A stretch of 64,000 nucleotides of DNA. Origin: an uncultured Eubacterium sp. Its GTDB lineage: Bacteria > Bacillota > Clostridia > Lachnospirales > Lachnospiraceae. The stretch spans positions 1-64,000 of the forward strand of contig CAJUBQ010000011.1 in the NCBI GenBank assembly GCA_910584595.1, written 5' to 3'. Of this stretch, positions 39,541 to 47,996 are shown in pieces; positions within the stretch are counted from its first letter, which is position 1, and the number at the start of each line of letters is the position of its first letter. The notes below the pieces were generated by a model. It saw only the letters and a list, made by a program, of their open reading frames with translations. It searched no databases and was not told the DNA's origin. A program made the translations under genes and the position numbers.

Positions 39541-41595
39541 ATGCTTGCAAGTCTTTCACAACGTAATATGAAACGGCAGTTAAGTGAATATAAGATTTTT
39601 TGGTTTTCCCTTATCGGCGTTGTTGCCCTTATGTATGCGTTCAATTCTCTTATTGTTTCTCATACTATGCAACAGCTTTTTCGTTTATTTGCCGAGAGCG
39701 GAAACGGTGATATTGGCGTGATTGCCGCCCTTTTTTCTGCCGTCGTTGTATTTGCACTTGGGTGGTTTATCAGCTACATGATGGACTTCATCTTACAGCG
39801 TCGCAGCAAGGAAATTAGCACCTATATGATATTGGGTGTAGAAAAAGGCGACATTTGCAAAATGATATTTAAGGAAAATGCTTTTTTGGGCCTTATGGCT
39901 GTTATTGTGGGCTTTGGCTTTGGGATTTTAGTTTCTAAAATATTAGAAAGTTTTGTTTCAAATCTATTCCACTTTCAAGAAGCATTATTAGCTTTTCTTT
40001 CTGTATCAGCAGTCGGCTTGACTTGCATCGAATTTTGCATTGTCTATATAATCGCACTGATTAAGACGAATAGAAAAGTACAAACGGTTAAATTGATAGA
40101 TCTGTTGAATTACAGTCGGAACAACAGTAGTGTTCGTGAACACCAATCTAAAACTGGCTTCATGTTTTTGCTGATTTCCGTGGTAATGCTCATTGTAAGT
40201 TTCTATTTGTTTGCGGGAACAAAACAGACAGTGGCAAGCATTACCGCAGGTGCAGTTTCGGCAATGTTGGGGCTGTTGTTCTTCTTTCGAGGATTTATTT
40301 ATATCATACACGAAATGCTTAATAAATCTCAGAACTGGAAATACAAAGGAAGTCGTTTAGTTACCTTACGAATGTTCCTTTCAAAATCCAACAAAATGAG
40401 TTTCTCATTAGGTGTTATCTCAATTTTATTCACCTGCACCATCGTTTGTATTGGTATGACAAATGCTTTTTATCAGGTCATGGAGAAAGCAGTTGTTATG
40501 CAGCCATTCGACCTTGCGATTGTTCATGTAGGTGAGAACGGTGATTATAGCCAATATTCCTCATTCTTGAATGAACGCATTGATGTAGACAACCAATATT
40601 CCTATTGCTTATATACAGATAAAAGCACACAATTTACTGACATTAGAAATCGTGTCTTAACAAAATACTGGAACAGGGCAAGCAAAACCGTATCAATCAA
40701 CGACTATGTTATTGCAGAAAACCAGTACGATGCCTTTATGAAATATAGTGATTATTGTAATTTGCGAGCAATGTTGGGCCTGCCTCAAATACCATTGTCA
40801 GAAGAACAATACATCATTCATTGCCTGCCATATCTGAAAGATACATTTACAAATTTTCAGATTGAAAAAGGCACTCTGGTTTGCAAGGATATTTTTACCG
40901 AGGCGTTCTCACAGTATGGTGGATATGGTAACGGCCAAGATTTTGTAATCGTTGTCCCGGATCACTATATTGAAAATATGGAAGCGATGTACAGCCTCTA
41001 TGTTGCTCAATCCGAAACAGTGATTGATATGTCTGAATTGGAAAACGAATTTCCGCAAGTTAGGCCATTGAACTCCAATGTGGTTGCTTCCGGGGAAAAC
41101 GGATACACAACAAAAATCCTCGACAAAGGAAACTATTACTACATGGGCAAATTAGCAAGTACACCTACCAGCCAAGCTATCTTAATTATTCTGCCATTGT
41201 GCTACTTGTCGCTGGTTATCGGCATAATTAGTATTGTAATACTCGCTGTTCAACTTTTGACGGAAGTGAAAACAATAAAGCGTCAATACAATGTAATGAG
41301 AACACTTGGAAACGAGGTGATTGTTCTTGAAAAAATGTTGAGAGATCATATATTTCTTTACTTCGCATTGCCATTTATTCCTGCAATAGTCATTGGTAGT
41401 TGCTTACTAAAGTCAATGAGCCATACGCTTTTTATAGCTTCTTATGATGTGCCTGTATTTGATAATCTAACCGCATTGATAGCACTTGTGGTTTTGAGTG
41501 CTTTACTGATTTTTACCCTTATTTATCTCCTGTATGCGTTTATTGCCTCTCAGTCTATGAGGAAGGAAATAATCCCTCTAACATTAGAAAAATAA
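39541..41595 (+). CDS. FtsX-type ABC permease (BceB-like)
   Basis: A 684-aa permease. Four N-terminal membrane helices precede further helices at about 200-300, then a large extracellular domain (about 310-540, including the EQYIIHCLPYLKD region) and three C-terminal helices around 550-680. This ten-helix plan with the extracellular domain between helices 7 and 8 is characteristic of BceB/VraG-type peptide-sensing permeases. The extracellular domain determines which peptide is recognised and cannot be interpreted from sequence. Confidence 0.9.
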   Translation: MLASLSQRNMKRQLSEYKIFWFSLIGVVALMYAFNSLIVSHTMQQLFRLFAESGNGDIGVIAALFSAVVVFALGWFISYMMDFILQRRSKEISTYMILGVEKGDICKMIFKENAFLGLMAVIVGFGFGILVSKILESFVSNLFHFQEALLAFLSVSAVGLTCIEFCIVYIIALIKTNRKVQTVKLIDLLNYSRNNSSVREHQSKTGFMFLLISVVMLIVSFYLFAGTKQTVASITAGAVSAMLGLLFFFRGFIYIIHEMLNKSQNWKYKGSRLVTLRMFLSKSNKMSFSLGVISILFTCTIVCIGMTNAFYQVMEKAVVMQPFDLAIVHVGENGDYSQYSSFLNERIDVDNQYSYCLYTDKSTQFTDIRNRVLTKYWNRASKTVSINDYVIAENQYDAFMKYSDYCNLRAMLGLPQIPLSEEQYIIHCLPYLKDTFTNFQIEKGTLVCKDIFTEAFSQYGGYGNGQDFVIVVPDHYIENMEAMYSLYVAQSETVIDMSELENEFPQVRPLNSNVVASGENGYTTKILDKGNYYYMGKLASTPTSQAILIILPLCYLSLVIGIISIVILAVQLLTEVKTIKRQYNVMRTLGNEVIVLEKMLRDHIFLYFALPFIPAIVIGSCLLKSMSHTLFIASYDVPVFDNLTALIALVVLSALLIFTLIYLLYAFIASQSMRKEIIPLTLEK

Positions 41596-41620
41596 GTAGA
41601 ATAGAAATTTCATCTGCCGG

Positions 41621-41779
41621 ACGACGGCAAAAGAAAAAAGCCGTCGTACAGCAGCCCTATTCACGCGCCCATGAAACGGCAGCTCTAAATTTGAGCCGCC
41701 GTTTCCTTTTGCAGAAAACCCAACGACGACCCTACACCTTGCAATTTGACATGGCGGCAATCAGGAGGACGCCGCCATG
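41621..41779. repeat. cluster of three hairpins after the Bce module
   Basis: ACGACGGC/GCCGTCGT (41621-41647; identical arms at 11886-11912), GAAACGGC.GCTC/GAGC.GCCGTTTC (41673-41705, followed by CTTTT, a likely terminator) and CATGGCGGC/GCCGCCATG (41750-41779). The sequences are GC-rich and resemble ends of the decayed transposon remnants. Confidence 0.6.
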
Positions 41780-41865
41780 CACGGAAAAGTTTTTCGACAT
41801 AAAACAACAAAGGCCATCTTATTAAAAAAGCCTGTTCTGCATCGTTTTTTTGCCACAAATAGATT

Positions 41866-42135
41866 TTATTTTATCTTTATCTCGTCTGTATCACTAACCA
41901 GCCATTCCATTGATACATGCAAGGCTTTTGCCAGCATAAGCAATTCTGCATCGCAGACATGTCGCTGGTTCTTCTCTATACGTGAGATGATCAGAGGCGT
42001 CATATCCTCCATGCCCATAAACTGAATCCTTTGGGCAAGCTCCTCTTGTGTAATCGGGGGCTTTTGCAGTGCGCGGCCCAATCTTACTTTATCAGAGCAT
42101 ATATTTCCTTTTATTGTAAACATGCTTCTACCCAT
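41866..42135 (-). CDS. XRE-family regulator
   Basis: An 89-aa single-domain helix-turn-helix protein: ITQEELAQRIQFMGMEDMTPLIISRIEKNQRHVCDAELLMLAKALHVSMEWLV. The recognition region carries an extra loop (FMGMEDMT) compared with typical XRE domains. Upstream on the minus strand is GGAGATTTATGA. It may repress itself; other targets are unknown. It sits at the right-hand edge of the inserted mosaic, just before backbone genes resume. Confidence 0.75.
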   Translation of the reverse strand: MGRSMFTIKGNICSDKVRLGRALQKPPITQEELAQRIQFMGMEDMTPLIISRIEKNQRHVCDAELLMLAKALHVSMEWLVSDTDEIKIK

Positions 42136-42490
42136 TCATAAATCTCCATTTTCTCTGTCTTATTTAGATATTTTTTATCGCGTCTATTGATTTTATACTG
42201 AAACAAGATATAATGTTGGATAGGGTGGATATTTATTATCTTGTTTAGATAGAAATATGCTTTTTTTATGATTGTCCGCGACCAATGCGGTTTATGCTTT
42301 GATAATAGCCATGTAGTGAGATTGCGTAGGGAAGAACTTCATTGGCGTGGTATGGCAGATAAAATGGCACAAAAGTGGCATAGGAAATGCCGATGACATG
42401 GAAAAGAAAATCTGTTATACTTATATCGTCTACAAGTGGGTTCTCAGGAATCTGCTTGTTTTTTTATTTTCAGGAAAGGAGTTCGATACT
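42136..42490 (+). promoter_or_regulatory. intergenic region with a promoter and start-proximal terminator
   Basis: ATGACA at 42393-42398 and TATACT at 42416-42421 with a 17-base spacer. A hairpin beginning only 11 bases after the -10 box (ACAAGTGGGTTCT against GGAATCTGCTTGT, 42432-42459) runs into T7. It is like the conserved leader in having a terminator near the start, but lacks the first hairpin. Upstream, 42136-42390 shows nothing recognisable. Confidence 0.6.
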
Positions 42491-42880
42491 ATGAAATACT
42501 GTCCATATTGCGGCAAAGAACTTGCAAATCCGGCAGCATCTTTTTGTACGGAATGCGGGGAATCGTTATCTTCTGCGGTACCGGAGGAAGCGCCGGTTAC
42601 CGAAGCGCAGCGGGAGAAGAAAAAGAGCAGCAAGAAGCATGTAAAGAAAAAAAGATATGCAGGAAAAACAAAAAGACCAGATGTTCCTGCGAAAGCTGGT
42701 GGAGCATCTGAGCCAGTGAGAGAAGATGATTATGACGGCTATTATGATGATGTCCGTCCCATTGATGAAGGGGGAGGGCGTGAGGAGATTGACAAGGCGC
42801 TGGTTAAAAAGATTATATTGGTGGTGGCATGCGTTCTCTTAATTGCCGGAGCTTGTGTTGCACTTATGTACTTGATATAA
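42491..42880 (+). CDS. zinc-ribbon membrane protein
   Basis: A 129-aa protein: an N-terminal zinc ribbon (CPYCGKELANPAASFCTECG), a long Lys/Arg-rich stretch (REKKKSSKKHVKKKRYAGK), an acidic segment and one C-terminal membrane helix (IILVVACVLLIAGACVALMYLI). The soluble part would face the cytoplasm. AGGAAAGGAG is correctly placed; the longer frame to 42347 contains the promoter. Such zinc-ribbon tail-anchored proteins are common in Firmicutes with no known role. Confidence 0.75.
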   Translation: MKYCPYCGKELANPAASFCTECGESLSSAVPEEAPVTEAQREKKKSSKKHVKKKRYAGKTKRPDVPAKAGGASEPVREDDYDGYYDDVRPIDEGGGREEIDKALVKKIILVVACVLLIAGACVALMYLI

Positions 42881-42954
42881 ACAGCGTAATAAAATGTTGT
42901 AAATCACCTTATCCAATCGTGTAATGTAATTGAAAGGTCAAAGAGGTGATGAAC

Positions 42955-43518
42955 ATGATTTATTTGTCCAAAGGGATTGTAAAAGAAAACTCCACGGAAC
43001 ATCTTCTCCAGGTGGCGAGATGTGGTCAGGAATATAGCTTATCCGGAGAACAGGCGGTGTTGTGGCTGAACGGGAGGTTTGGATTTTCCGAAGTTAAAAC
43101 AGAATCGGAGAAGCGGACGCTGAAGCATTTGGCAAGAATGGGTCTGGCAGAAACGGGAGCAGAAAATACTGATGTGGCAAGATACAGAATCCTCACACAG
43201 TGTGTTTGCTGCCCGGCAATCAATGCAAAACCAGAGATTTTTTTGAGCCGCGCAGAAAAGGAAATATTAATGTGGCTTTGGAATGCCGGACTTCGGCTGA
43301 CGGTAGCAGAAATTATCTTTCTTAGAGAGCATAAGATCAGGCCTGAACCCCGATATCTCCATGCTGAAAACCGGCAGGCGTTGGTGGAGGCGATCTACAC
43401 AAAGAATACCATCGCAGATAATTGTCTGGAGCAGATCATGGAATGCGCAGAATGCAGGGATGAAACCATAAGGATATTGCTCGGCCTGCTGAAGAAAAAG
43501 AAACTAATCGTATTGTGA
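42955..43518 (+). CDS. hypothetical winged-helix-like protein
   Basis: A 187-aa protein starting MIYLSKGIVKENSTEHLL. It contains two alpha/beta blocks; one (GEQAVLWLNGRFGFSEVKTESEKRTLKHLARMGLAETG) looks like a winged helix, and the C-terminal part is helical with three cysteines. Start after AGAGGTGATGAAC. It is tightly linked to the next gene (10 bases). Confidence 0.62.
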   Translation: MIYLSKGIVKENSTEHLLQVARCGQEYSLSGEQAVLWLNGRFGFSEVKTESEKRTLKHLARMGLAETGAENTDVARYRILTQCVCCPAINAKPEIFLSRAEKEILMWLWNAGLRLTVAEIIFLREHKIRPEPRYLHAENRQALVEAIYTKNTIADNCLEQIMECAECRDETIRILLGLLKKKKLIVL

Positions 43519-43528
43519 GGTGAAGCAG

Positions 43529-43978
43529 ATGAAGGAGAGATTTTATGAGTTGCCAGCACCTTTACAAAAGCAGATTGCCATAAGAATTGTAGGGGGTGCT
43601 GTTTTCTTGCTGTTGTTTGTTATCATCTTGCTTGGTTTTCGGGATTTCTATTTTAGCTTACCCTGCCTGCTGTTGTCCGGGTTTCTGCTTATAAACGGGA
43701 TTCGACTATGCTATAATAGCTTTGCTGGCAACTATATGTGCATCCAGGGAACCTGCGAGAAAATTGAAACGGTCGGGCTCCGAAAAAGAACCAAAGGGAT
43801 CTGGGTTCAACTGGAGGGAAACGTAGTGAAAATTCCTATTCGGCAAAGAATGAAGGTGCTCTCTATTGGCGATACTGTTATTATATACTTATCAGACAAA
43901 ACCCCGGTATATGAGCATGAGGGCAATTATATGATATGCAGCTACTATGCACTGGGAATAGAAAAGAGAGGTAATTAA
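43529..43978 (+). CDS. membrane protein with two helices
   Basis: A 149-aa protein with two hydrophobic helices (residues about 20-40 and 45-65) and a beta-rich cytosolic C-terminal domain (VQLEGNVVKIPIRQRMKVLSIGDTVIIYLSDKTPVYE), reminiscent of an OB-like or NfeD-like fold; that resemblance is loose. Start chosen behind GAGGTGAAG. The family is not recognised. Confidence 0.62.
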   Translation: MKERFYELPAPLQKQIAIRIVGGAVFLLLFVIILLGFRDFYFSLPCLLLSGFLLINGIRLCYNSFAGNYMCIQGTCEKIETVGLRKRTKGIWVQLEGNVVKIPIRQRMKVLSIGDTVIIYLSDKTPVYEHEGNYMICSYYALGIEKRGN

Positions 43979-43979
43979 A

Positions 43980-44141
43980 ATGGAAGCAGATAAGGAGATG
44001 TTGAATCGGCTCTTGAACGAAATACAGGAGTTGGTCAAGGAAAACGAAAATGAAGACGGCACCTACCGATTTGACTTGCTGAAGGCAGTCATTGCTTTGG
44101 ATTTCGCAAAAACGGAGATTGAAAAAGCTATTTTTAAGTGA
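43980..44141 (+). CDS. small hypothetical protein
   Basis: A 53-aa helical acidic protein: MEADKEMLNRLLNEIQELVKE, then DGTYRFDLLKAVIALDFAKTEIEKAIFK. AGAGAGG precedes the ATG directly after the membrane-protein gene. A helix-turn-helix-sized protein without basic residues; it could be a small regulator or antitoxin-like partner, unproven. Confidence 0.55.
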   Translation: MEADKEMLNRLLNEIQELVKENENEDGTYRFDLLKAVIALDFAKTEIEKAIFK

Positions 44142-44154
44142 TTTTTCAGATGGA

Positions 44155-44183
44155 TTGACTATTGAAGCTGCATATGCTATAAT
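44155..44183 (+). promoter_or_regulatory. backbone operon promoter B
   Basis: TTGACT at 44155-44160 and TATAAT at 44178-44183, 17-base spacer, sharing TTGACTATTG with promoter C at 59385. Confidence 0.88.
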
Positions 44184-44186
44184 GCT

Positions 44187-44279
44187 TATATCAGTTTCAA
44201 GATTTCCAAAGAGAAATCACGAGTTTCAGAGTTTTCAAAGTGTCAATTAGCACAATTGTGCTGGTTGGCACTTTTTTTG
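44187..44279 (+). ncRNA. conserved leader RNA, copy B (hairpin plus terminator)
   Basis: TATCAGTTTCAAG precedes hairpin 1 GATTTC-GAAATC (44201-44218), which starts 18 bases after the -10 box. A 20-base linker follows, then a terminator stem (44239-44272; AGTGTCAATTAGCAC against GTGCTGGTTGGCACT) with T7. The SSB gene starts 83 bases downstream. Confidence 0.78.
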
Positions 44280-44361
44280 TTTCTTTTGGTTTCTGCCTGC
44301 AAAGCAGGTTTGAAATAAATATTTTTTATAGCAGGTAACCCCTGCGAGAAAGGAGATTTCC

Positions 44362-44859
44362 ATGTTAAAAGTTTTTGCAACACAAGTCGTCGTATCCAAA
44401 GGTTATGACAACACGCCAGCTCTTCGCTTTTCTGAGAATGGTGATTCTGTGAGGTTCCGTATCGGCAAGAAGGTCTATGATCCTCATGCTGAAAACGACA
44501 GCCGCTGGATCAACCTTCCGGTCAAAGCGTTTAACGGCGTATGCGAGCGCATCAAGAAGATGCAGCTGAAAGAGGGTTCCTTTGTGAATCTGATTGGCAG
44601 GCTGGACGAAGATTCCTGGGAAGATAAGGATACCAAAGAAACCAGAAAAATGATGGTTATTATTCTGGATGACATTGAGTATGCTTCCGGTGGAGGCAAG
44701 TCCAAGGAAAACCAGGCAGCTGCAGGACAGCAAAATGCGGCTCCCCAGAATACTGCTCCGCAAAATGCTGCTTCCGTTCCTGCGACAGGCGCTGAAGCAT
44801 CCGGAAATTTTACCGGGTATGAAGCATTTGGCGGCGGATCATTCTTTGATGAGAATTGA
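44362..44859 (+). CDS. ssb: single-stranded DNA-binding protein
   Basis: A 165-aa SSB. The OB fold covers about residues 1-110 (VSKGYDNTPALRFSENGDSVRFRIGKKVYD, WINLPVKAFNGVCERIKKMQLKEGSFVNLIGRLDEDSW). It is followed by a Gln/Ala-rich linker with repeats of QNAAPQNT and a short tip GGGSFFDEN. The usual acidic DDDIPF tail that recruits replication proteins is altered to FFDEN, so this SSB may interact with element-encoded rather than host partners. AGAAAGGAGA precedes the ATG. Confidence 0.85.
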   Translation: MLKVFATQVVVSKGYDNTPALRFSENGDSVRFRIGKKVYDPHAENDSRWINLPVKAFNGVCERIKKMQLKEGSFVNLIGRLDEDSWEDKDTKETRKMMVIILDDIEYASGGGKSKENQAAAGQQNAAPQNTAPQNAASVPATGAEASGNFTGYEAFGGGSFFDEN

Positions 44860-44890
44860 TTGGAGCAACAATTGAATCGGGCGTATTAAG

Positions 44891-44934
44891 GCGCACATGA
44901 GTTACAGATACTGTATGCTCATGTGCGCTTTTTT
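44891..44934 (+). terminator. terminator after ssb
   Basis: GCGCACATGAG and CTCATGTGCGC, perfect 11-bp stem with a 16-base loop, then TTTTTT. It lies between ssb and the next gene, so later genes depend on readthrough or antitermination. Confidence 0.85.
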
Positions 44935-44955
44935 GCGTTTCAAAGGAGGTGTCTT

Positions 44956-45336
44956 ATGACAAATGAAACCTTTTGCCTTCTCTCTGAGGAGGAGAAACAC
45001 ACAAAATTTAAGGCTGCAATGAAGGGCAAGACAAAAGGATGTCTGAATGAAGAAGAACTTCATAGCATCCTGATGAGCATTTCCCTGAACAGACAGTATG
45101 CTATTTCGGTTTACCGAGACGGGGAAGAGTTTTGCCGCGTTTTGACAGCGACGAATGGTCTCAAAAGAAGAACCATTCTTGGTCATGCAGCCGCAGATAT
45201 TGGAGAAATACCCGGAAAACAATTTGACTCATCGCAGGCGGCGGCAGTAATTTTGCATGATGCTGTTGACTGCAGCGATGTAAACTGCCTCTATATCTTT
45301 ATTCCAAAGGAACGAAGTCAGAAAGGAACAGAGTGA
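44956..45336 (+). CDS. hypothetical protein
   Basis: A 126-aa cytosolic protein starting MTNETFCLLSEEEKHTKF behind AAAGGAGGTG. A helical N-terminus carrying a Lys-rich AAMKGKTKGCLNEEELHSILMSIS is followed by a beta-rich part. It is coupled to the membrane protein downstream by a TGATG overlap. The family is not recognised. Confidence 0.62.
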   Translation: MTNETFCLLSEEEKHTKFKAAMKGKTKGCLNEEELHSILMSISLNRQYAISVYRDGEEFCRVLTATNGLKRRTILGHAAADIGEIPGKQFDSSQAAAVILHDAVDCSDVNCLYIFIPKERSQKGTE

Positions 45337-46091
45337 TGAATAAGAAAGATCAAAAAAGGCACATGGCATATGAGGCGCTGGTACTGTTGGGTATGCTGGC
45401 TTTGCTTACTTTTATATGCCGGCTATGGCCCATCCTGTTATTGATTATTCTCGGTATTTTTGCAGCGGTGATAAGACTGCTTTTTCTTTCATCCAGAAAG
45501 ATTGAAGTAATTGTACCACTTCCTCTTTTACCAGAACCGGTAAAAGAAACGACCGAGAAAGATGTACAGGTGCTTGCATATTCAGTCATCCTCAGACGGG
45601 TTACAGAGCTGGTGCTATCTGAGTATCCGGAAGCAAGATGGGTCTGGGAGGCACCGAATGCAGAAAAACTTATTCAGGAAAGTCAGGAGGTTTTTATTTT
45701 ACTCAATCGTGCCGGTGGTTATCGGCGTGCCAAGGTTGTGATCCGAAATCTGCAGGTGGTTGGAATTGAGTACAATCCACAGGTTGAGGAGAATGCGGTT
45801 TTGGAGCCGGAGGATAATGCCCCGGAACCTGAAGAAGAACCAGAGGTACAAAATTACGAACTGCTGGCTTTTGAGTGGGCAGATGCTCATATTTTTGAGC
45901 TGAATGCCAGATGCAATGAAGCAATTGGGGAAAATCTCTCAGAATTGATTTTGCTCGCAGAAGAACTTCCGGTCCGGGAGAGTTGGGCAGATATCTGCCG
46001 GGAACTGATAAGAGCCGGGCTTACGGATGTTCAGTGTGTATCTGAGGGAATCAAAATTAATCTTACGCAGTCAAATGCAGAAAGGAAATAA
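45336..46091 (+). CDS. membrane-anchored hypothetical protein
   Basis: A 251-aa protein with two adjacent N-terminal membrane helices (about residues 13-31 and 33-50) and a 200-residue cytosolic part. The latter has an acidic linker (EPEDNAPEPEEEPEVQ) and a helical end. It directly precedes the AAA ATPase and VWA genes by 3 bases and may anchor that machinery at the membrane; this is inferred from synteny alone. Confidence 0.66.
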   Translation: MNKKDQKRHMAYEALVLLGMLALLTFICRLWPILLLIILGIFAAVIRLLFLSSRKIEVIVPLPLLPEPVKETTEKDVQVLAYSVILRRVTELVLSEYPEARWVWEAPNAEKLIQESQEVFILLNRAGGYRRAKVVIRNLQVVGIEYNPQVEENAVLEPEDNAPEPEEEPEVQNYELLAFEWADAHIFELNARCNEAIGENLSELILLAEELPVRESWADICRELIRAGLTDVQCVSEGIKINLTQSNAERK

Positions 46092-46094
46092 CGT

Positions 46095-47969
46095 ATGAGT
46101 GCATACATGAACAACATCTTTAATTACAGCCGTCCCTTACCGGAACCGTTTGATACACTGACGAACAAAAAGGTGTCAGTATCATCGAAATATGGAGATG
46201 GGACAAATGCAACTTTGTGTTCAACAGTCATAAAAGCGGTACATGCAGTTTGCCGCTGCATGGATGGCAGTGCCGAAGGAGCTGTCGGGGTCATCGACCA
46301 CAGGACAGTTGCTGAATACAAATCGTCCATGGGGCCTGATGAGTATCATCTGGTAGTATATGACAGCAACTCCGGTTCGTTAATGGCAAGCGTGTATGAC
46401 AAGAACACGGAAACTTTTGAAAACTATGTGCTGAACGCATCAGGGCGTGATGGAGCTGCCGTTATGATGGCGCTGTTTCCGGTACTTATGAATGACGAGG
46501 AATTCAGTGATAATTTTGAATTGTACCGCGATCAGTTCAGTCATGGATTTTCGGATTTACGCTCGGCTACGGAGTACATGGCAATGCTATGTGACAACGC
46601 CTACAGACGTATCAAAGATACCTCCTGTTCAGCAGCCGTCAAGGTGAGTGTGGACAAGGCCGGAAATCTGATGCGTGTATCTCAGGTGCAGCTGGATTCC
46701 GGCGCTTTTGAGCCTACCCATGTGATTGCGGGGGAATTTACGATTTTTGCAAAAACAGCGAGGGTTATTGTGAAGAGCGCAGATGCCATTGTGGAACACA
46801 CGGATTTTGTCGGCAAGTACGAACTGCACCCAAGGACTATGAGCAGTCAGGAAAAACAGCTGATACCGGTGCTTCCGGAATGGTACATCATTCCACAGGA
46901 GGTCGTTGATATCTGTAAACATGCTCAGGCAACCACCGGGAAACCGACACAGATGAGGAATTTTCTCCTTAGAGGGCCGGCCGGAACCGGAAAGACCATG
47001 AGCGCAAAGGCGATTGCCGCAGGACTGGGGCTTCCGTATATGGCATACACTTGCTCGGCAGGAACAGAAATATTTGACTTCATCGGTCAGATATTCCCGG
47101 ATTCCGATTCGGGTTCTACCGGTGATGCACAGCTTGACCATGAGAAAGCAATTTTGGCGAGTATGGGCGGAATCAATTATGCCAACGTGTCTAAAATGAT
47201 GAACCTTCCCGATTTGGATGATATGGACTACGATCCGGCGGGGGTATATCAGGCACTGACGGGCGTAGAGAATGCGGCTGCCACATCTCAGGATTGCATG
47301 AGCATTGTGCTGGATCGTGTAACAGAGAAGGTACGTGCTCTGTCCAGACGGGATGAAAATTCCAAGGGCGGCGGTCAGACTTATACCTACACAGAGACAG
47401 ACTTTATCAAAGCTCTGAAGAACGGATATGTCATCGAGATTCAGGAACCTTCCACGATTGTTCAGCCTGGTGTTCTGGTGGGACTAAACTCCCTGCTGGA
47501 GCAGACCGGAACAATCACCCTCCCTACCGGTGAAATCATCAAGCGTCATCCGGATGCAGTCGTAGTAGTAACAACCAACATTGAATACGAAGGGTGCCGA
47601 GGCATGAACCAGTCCGTTATCGACAGAATGAGTCTGGTGCGGGACGTGGAGCTGCCGACGCCTGAAGTTATGGTGCAGCGTGCCATGTCAGTTACAGGTG
47701 CAACAGATGAGTACCAGATTTCCCAGATGGTGCAGGTGGTCAATGATCTGTCGGAGTATTGCCGAAAAAACAGTATTACAGACGGTTCATATGGTATGCG
47801 CAGTCTGATCGACTGGATCGTAAGCAGTGAGATTACCGGCGATGTATATGAGTCGGCGCTATATACGATCATCAGCAAGGCGACCACGGATGAAGTAGAC
47901 CGTGAGGCACTGGTCAGTGCAGTTCTGGAACCGATTTTCACAAAGAAGCGGAAGAAAGCAACCGCATAA
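46095..47969 (+). CDS. MoxR-like AAA+ ATPase
   Basis: A 624-aa protein. About 285 residues of unrecognised N-terminal domain precede a AAA+ module: Walker A GPAGTGKT at 294-301, a Walker-B-like IEIQEP near 455 (Q-E instead of D-E), sensor 1 VVVTTNIEYEG near 497 and an arginine finger region SVIDRMSL near 517. The CSAGTEIFDFIGQI segment matches the MoxR/dynein-related AAA_5 type. MoxR ATPases work with VWA proteins, one of which follows 27 bases later, as chaperones that remodel other proteins or complexes. Confidence 0.85.
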   Translation: MSAYMNNIFNYSRPLPEPFDTLTNKKVSVSSKYGDGTNATLCSTVIKAVHAVCRCMDGSAEGAVGVIDHRTVAEYKSSMGPDEYHLVVYDSNSGSLMASVYDKNTETFENYVLNASGRDGAAVMMALFPVLMNDEEFSDNFELYRDQFSHGFSDLRSATEYMAMLCDNAYRRIKDTSCSAAVKVSVDKAGNLMRVSQVQLDSGAFEPTHVIAGEFTIFAKTARVIVKSADAIVEHTDFVGKYELHPRTMSSQEKQLIPVLPEWYIIPQEVVDICKHAQATTGKPTQMRNFLLRGPAGTGKTMSAKAIAAGLGLPYMAYTCSAGTEIFDFIGQIFPDSDSGSTGDAQLDHEKAILASMGGINYANVSKMMNLPDLDDMDYDPAGVYQALTGVENAAATSQDCMSIVLDRVTEKVRALSRRDENSKGGGQTYTYTETDFIKALKNGYVIEIQEPSTIVQPGVLVGLNSLLEQTGTITLPTGEIIKRHPDAVVVVTTNIEYEGCRGMNQSVIDRMSLVRDVELPTPEVMVQRAMSVTGATDEYQISQMVQVVNDLSEYCRKNSITDGSYGMRSLIDWIVSSEITGDVYESALYTIISKATTDEVDREALVSAVLEPIFTKKRKKATA

Positions 47970-47996
47970 ATGTAGTAGAAAGGAGGTCAACCCTGT

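Noticed and set aside
41777..42025. 82-codon plus-strand frame starting MHGKVFRHKT
   Set aside because: Overlaps the XRE gene on the opposite strand after 41866; the ATG lies in a hairpin. At most the first 20 codons could be a remnant of a transposon gene.
47546..47941. 131-codon minus-strand frame
   Set aside because: Antisense to the AAA ATPase.
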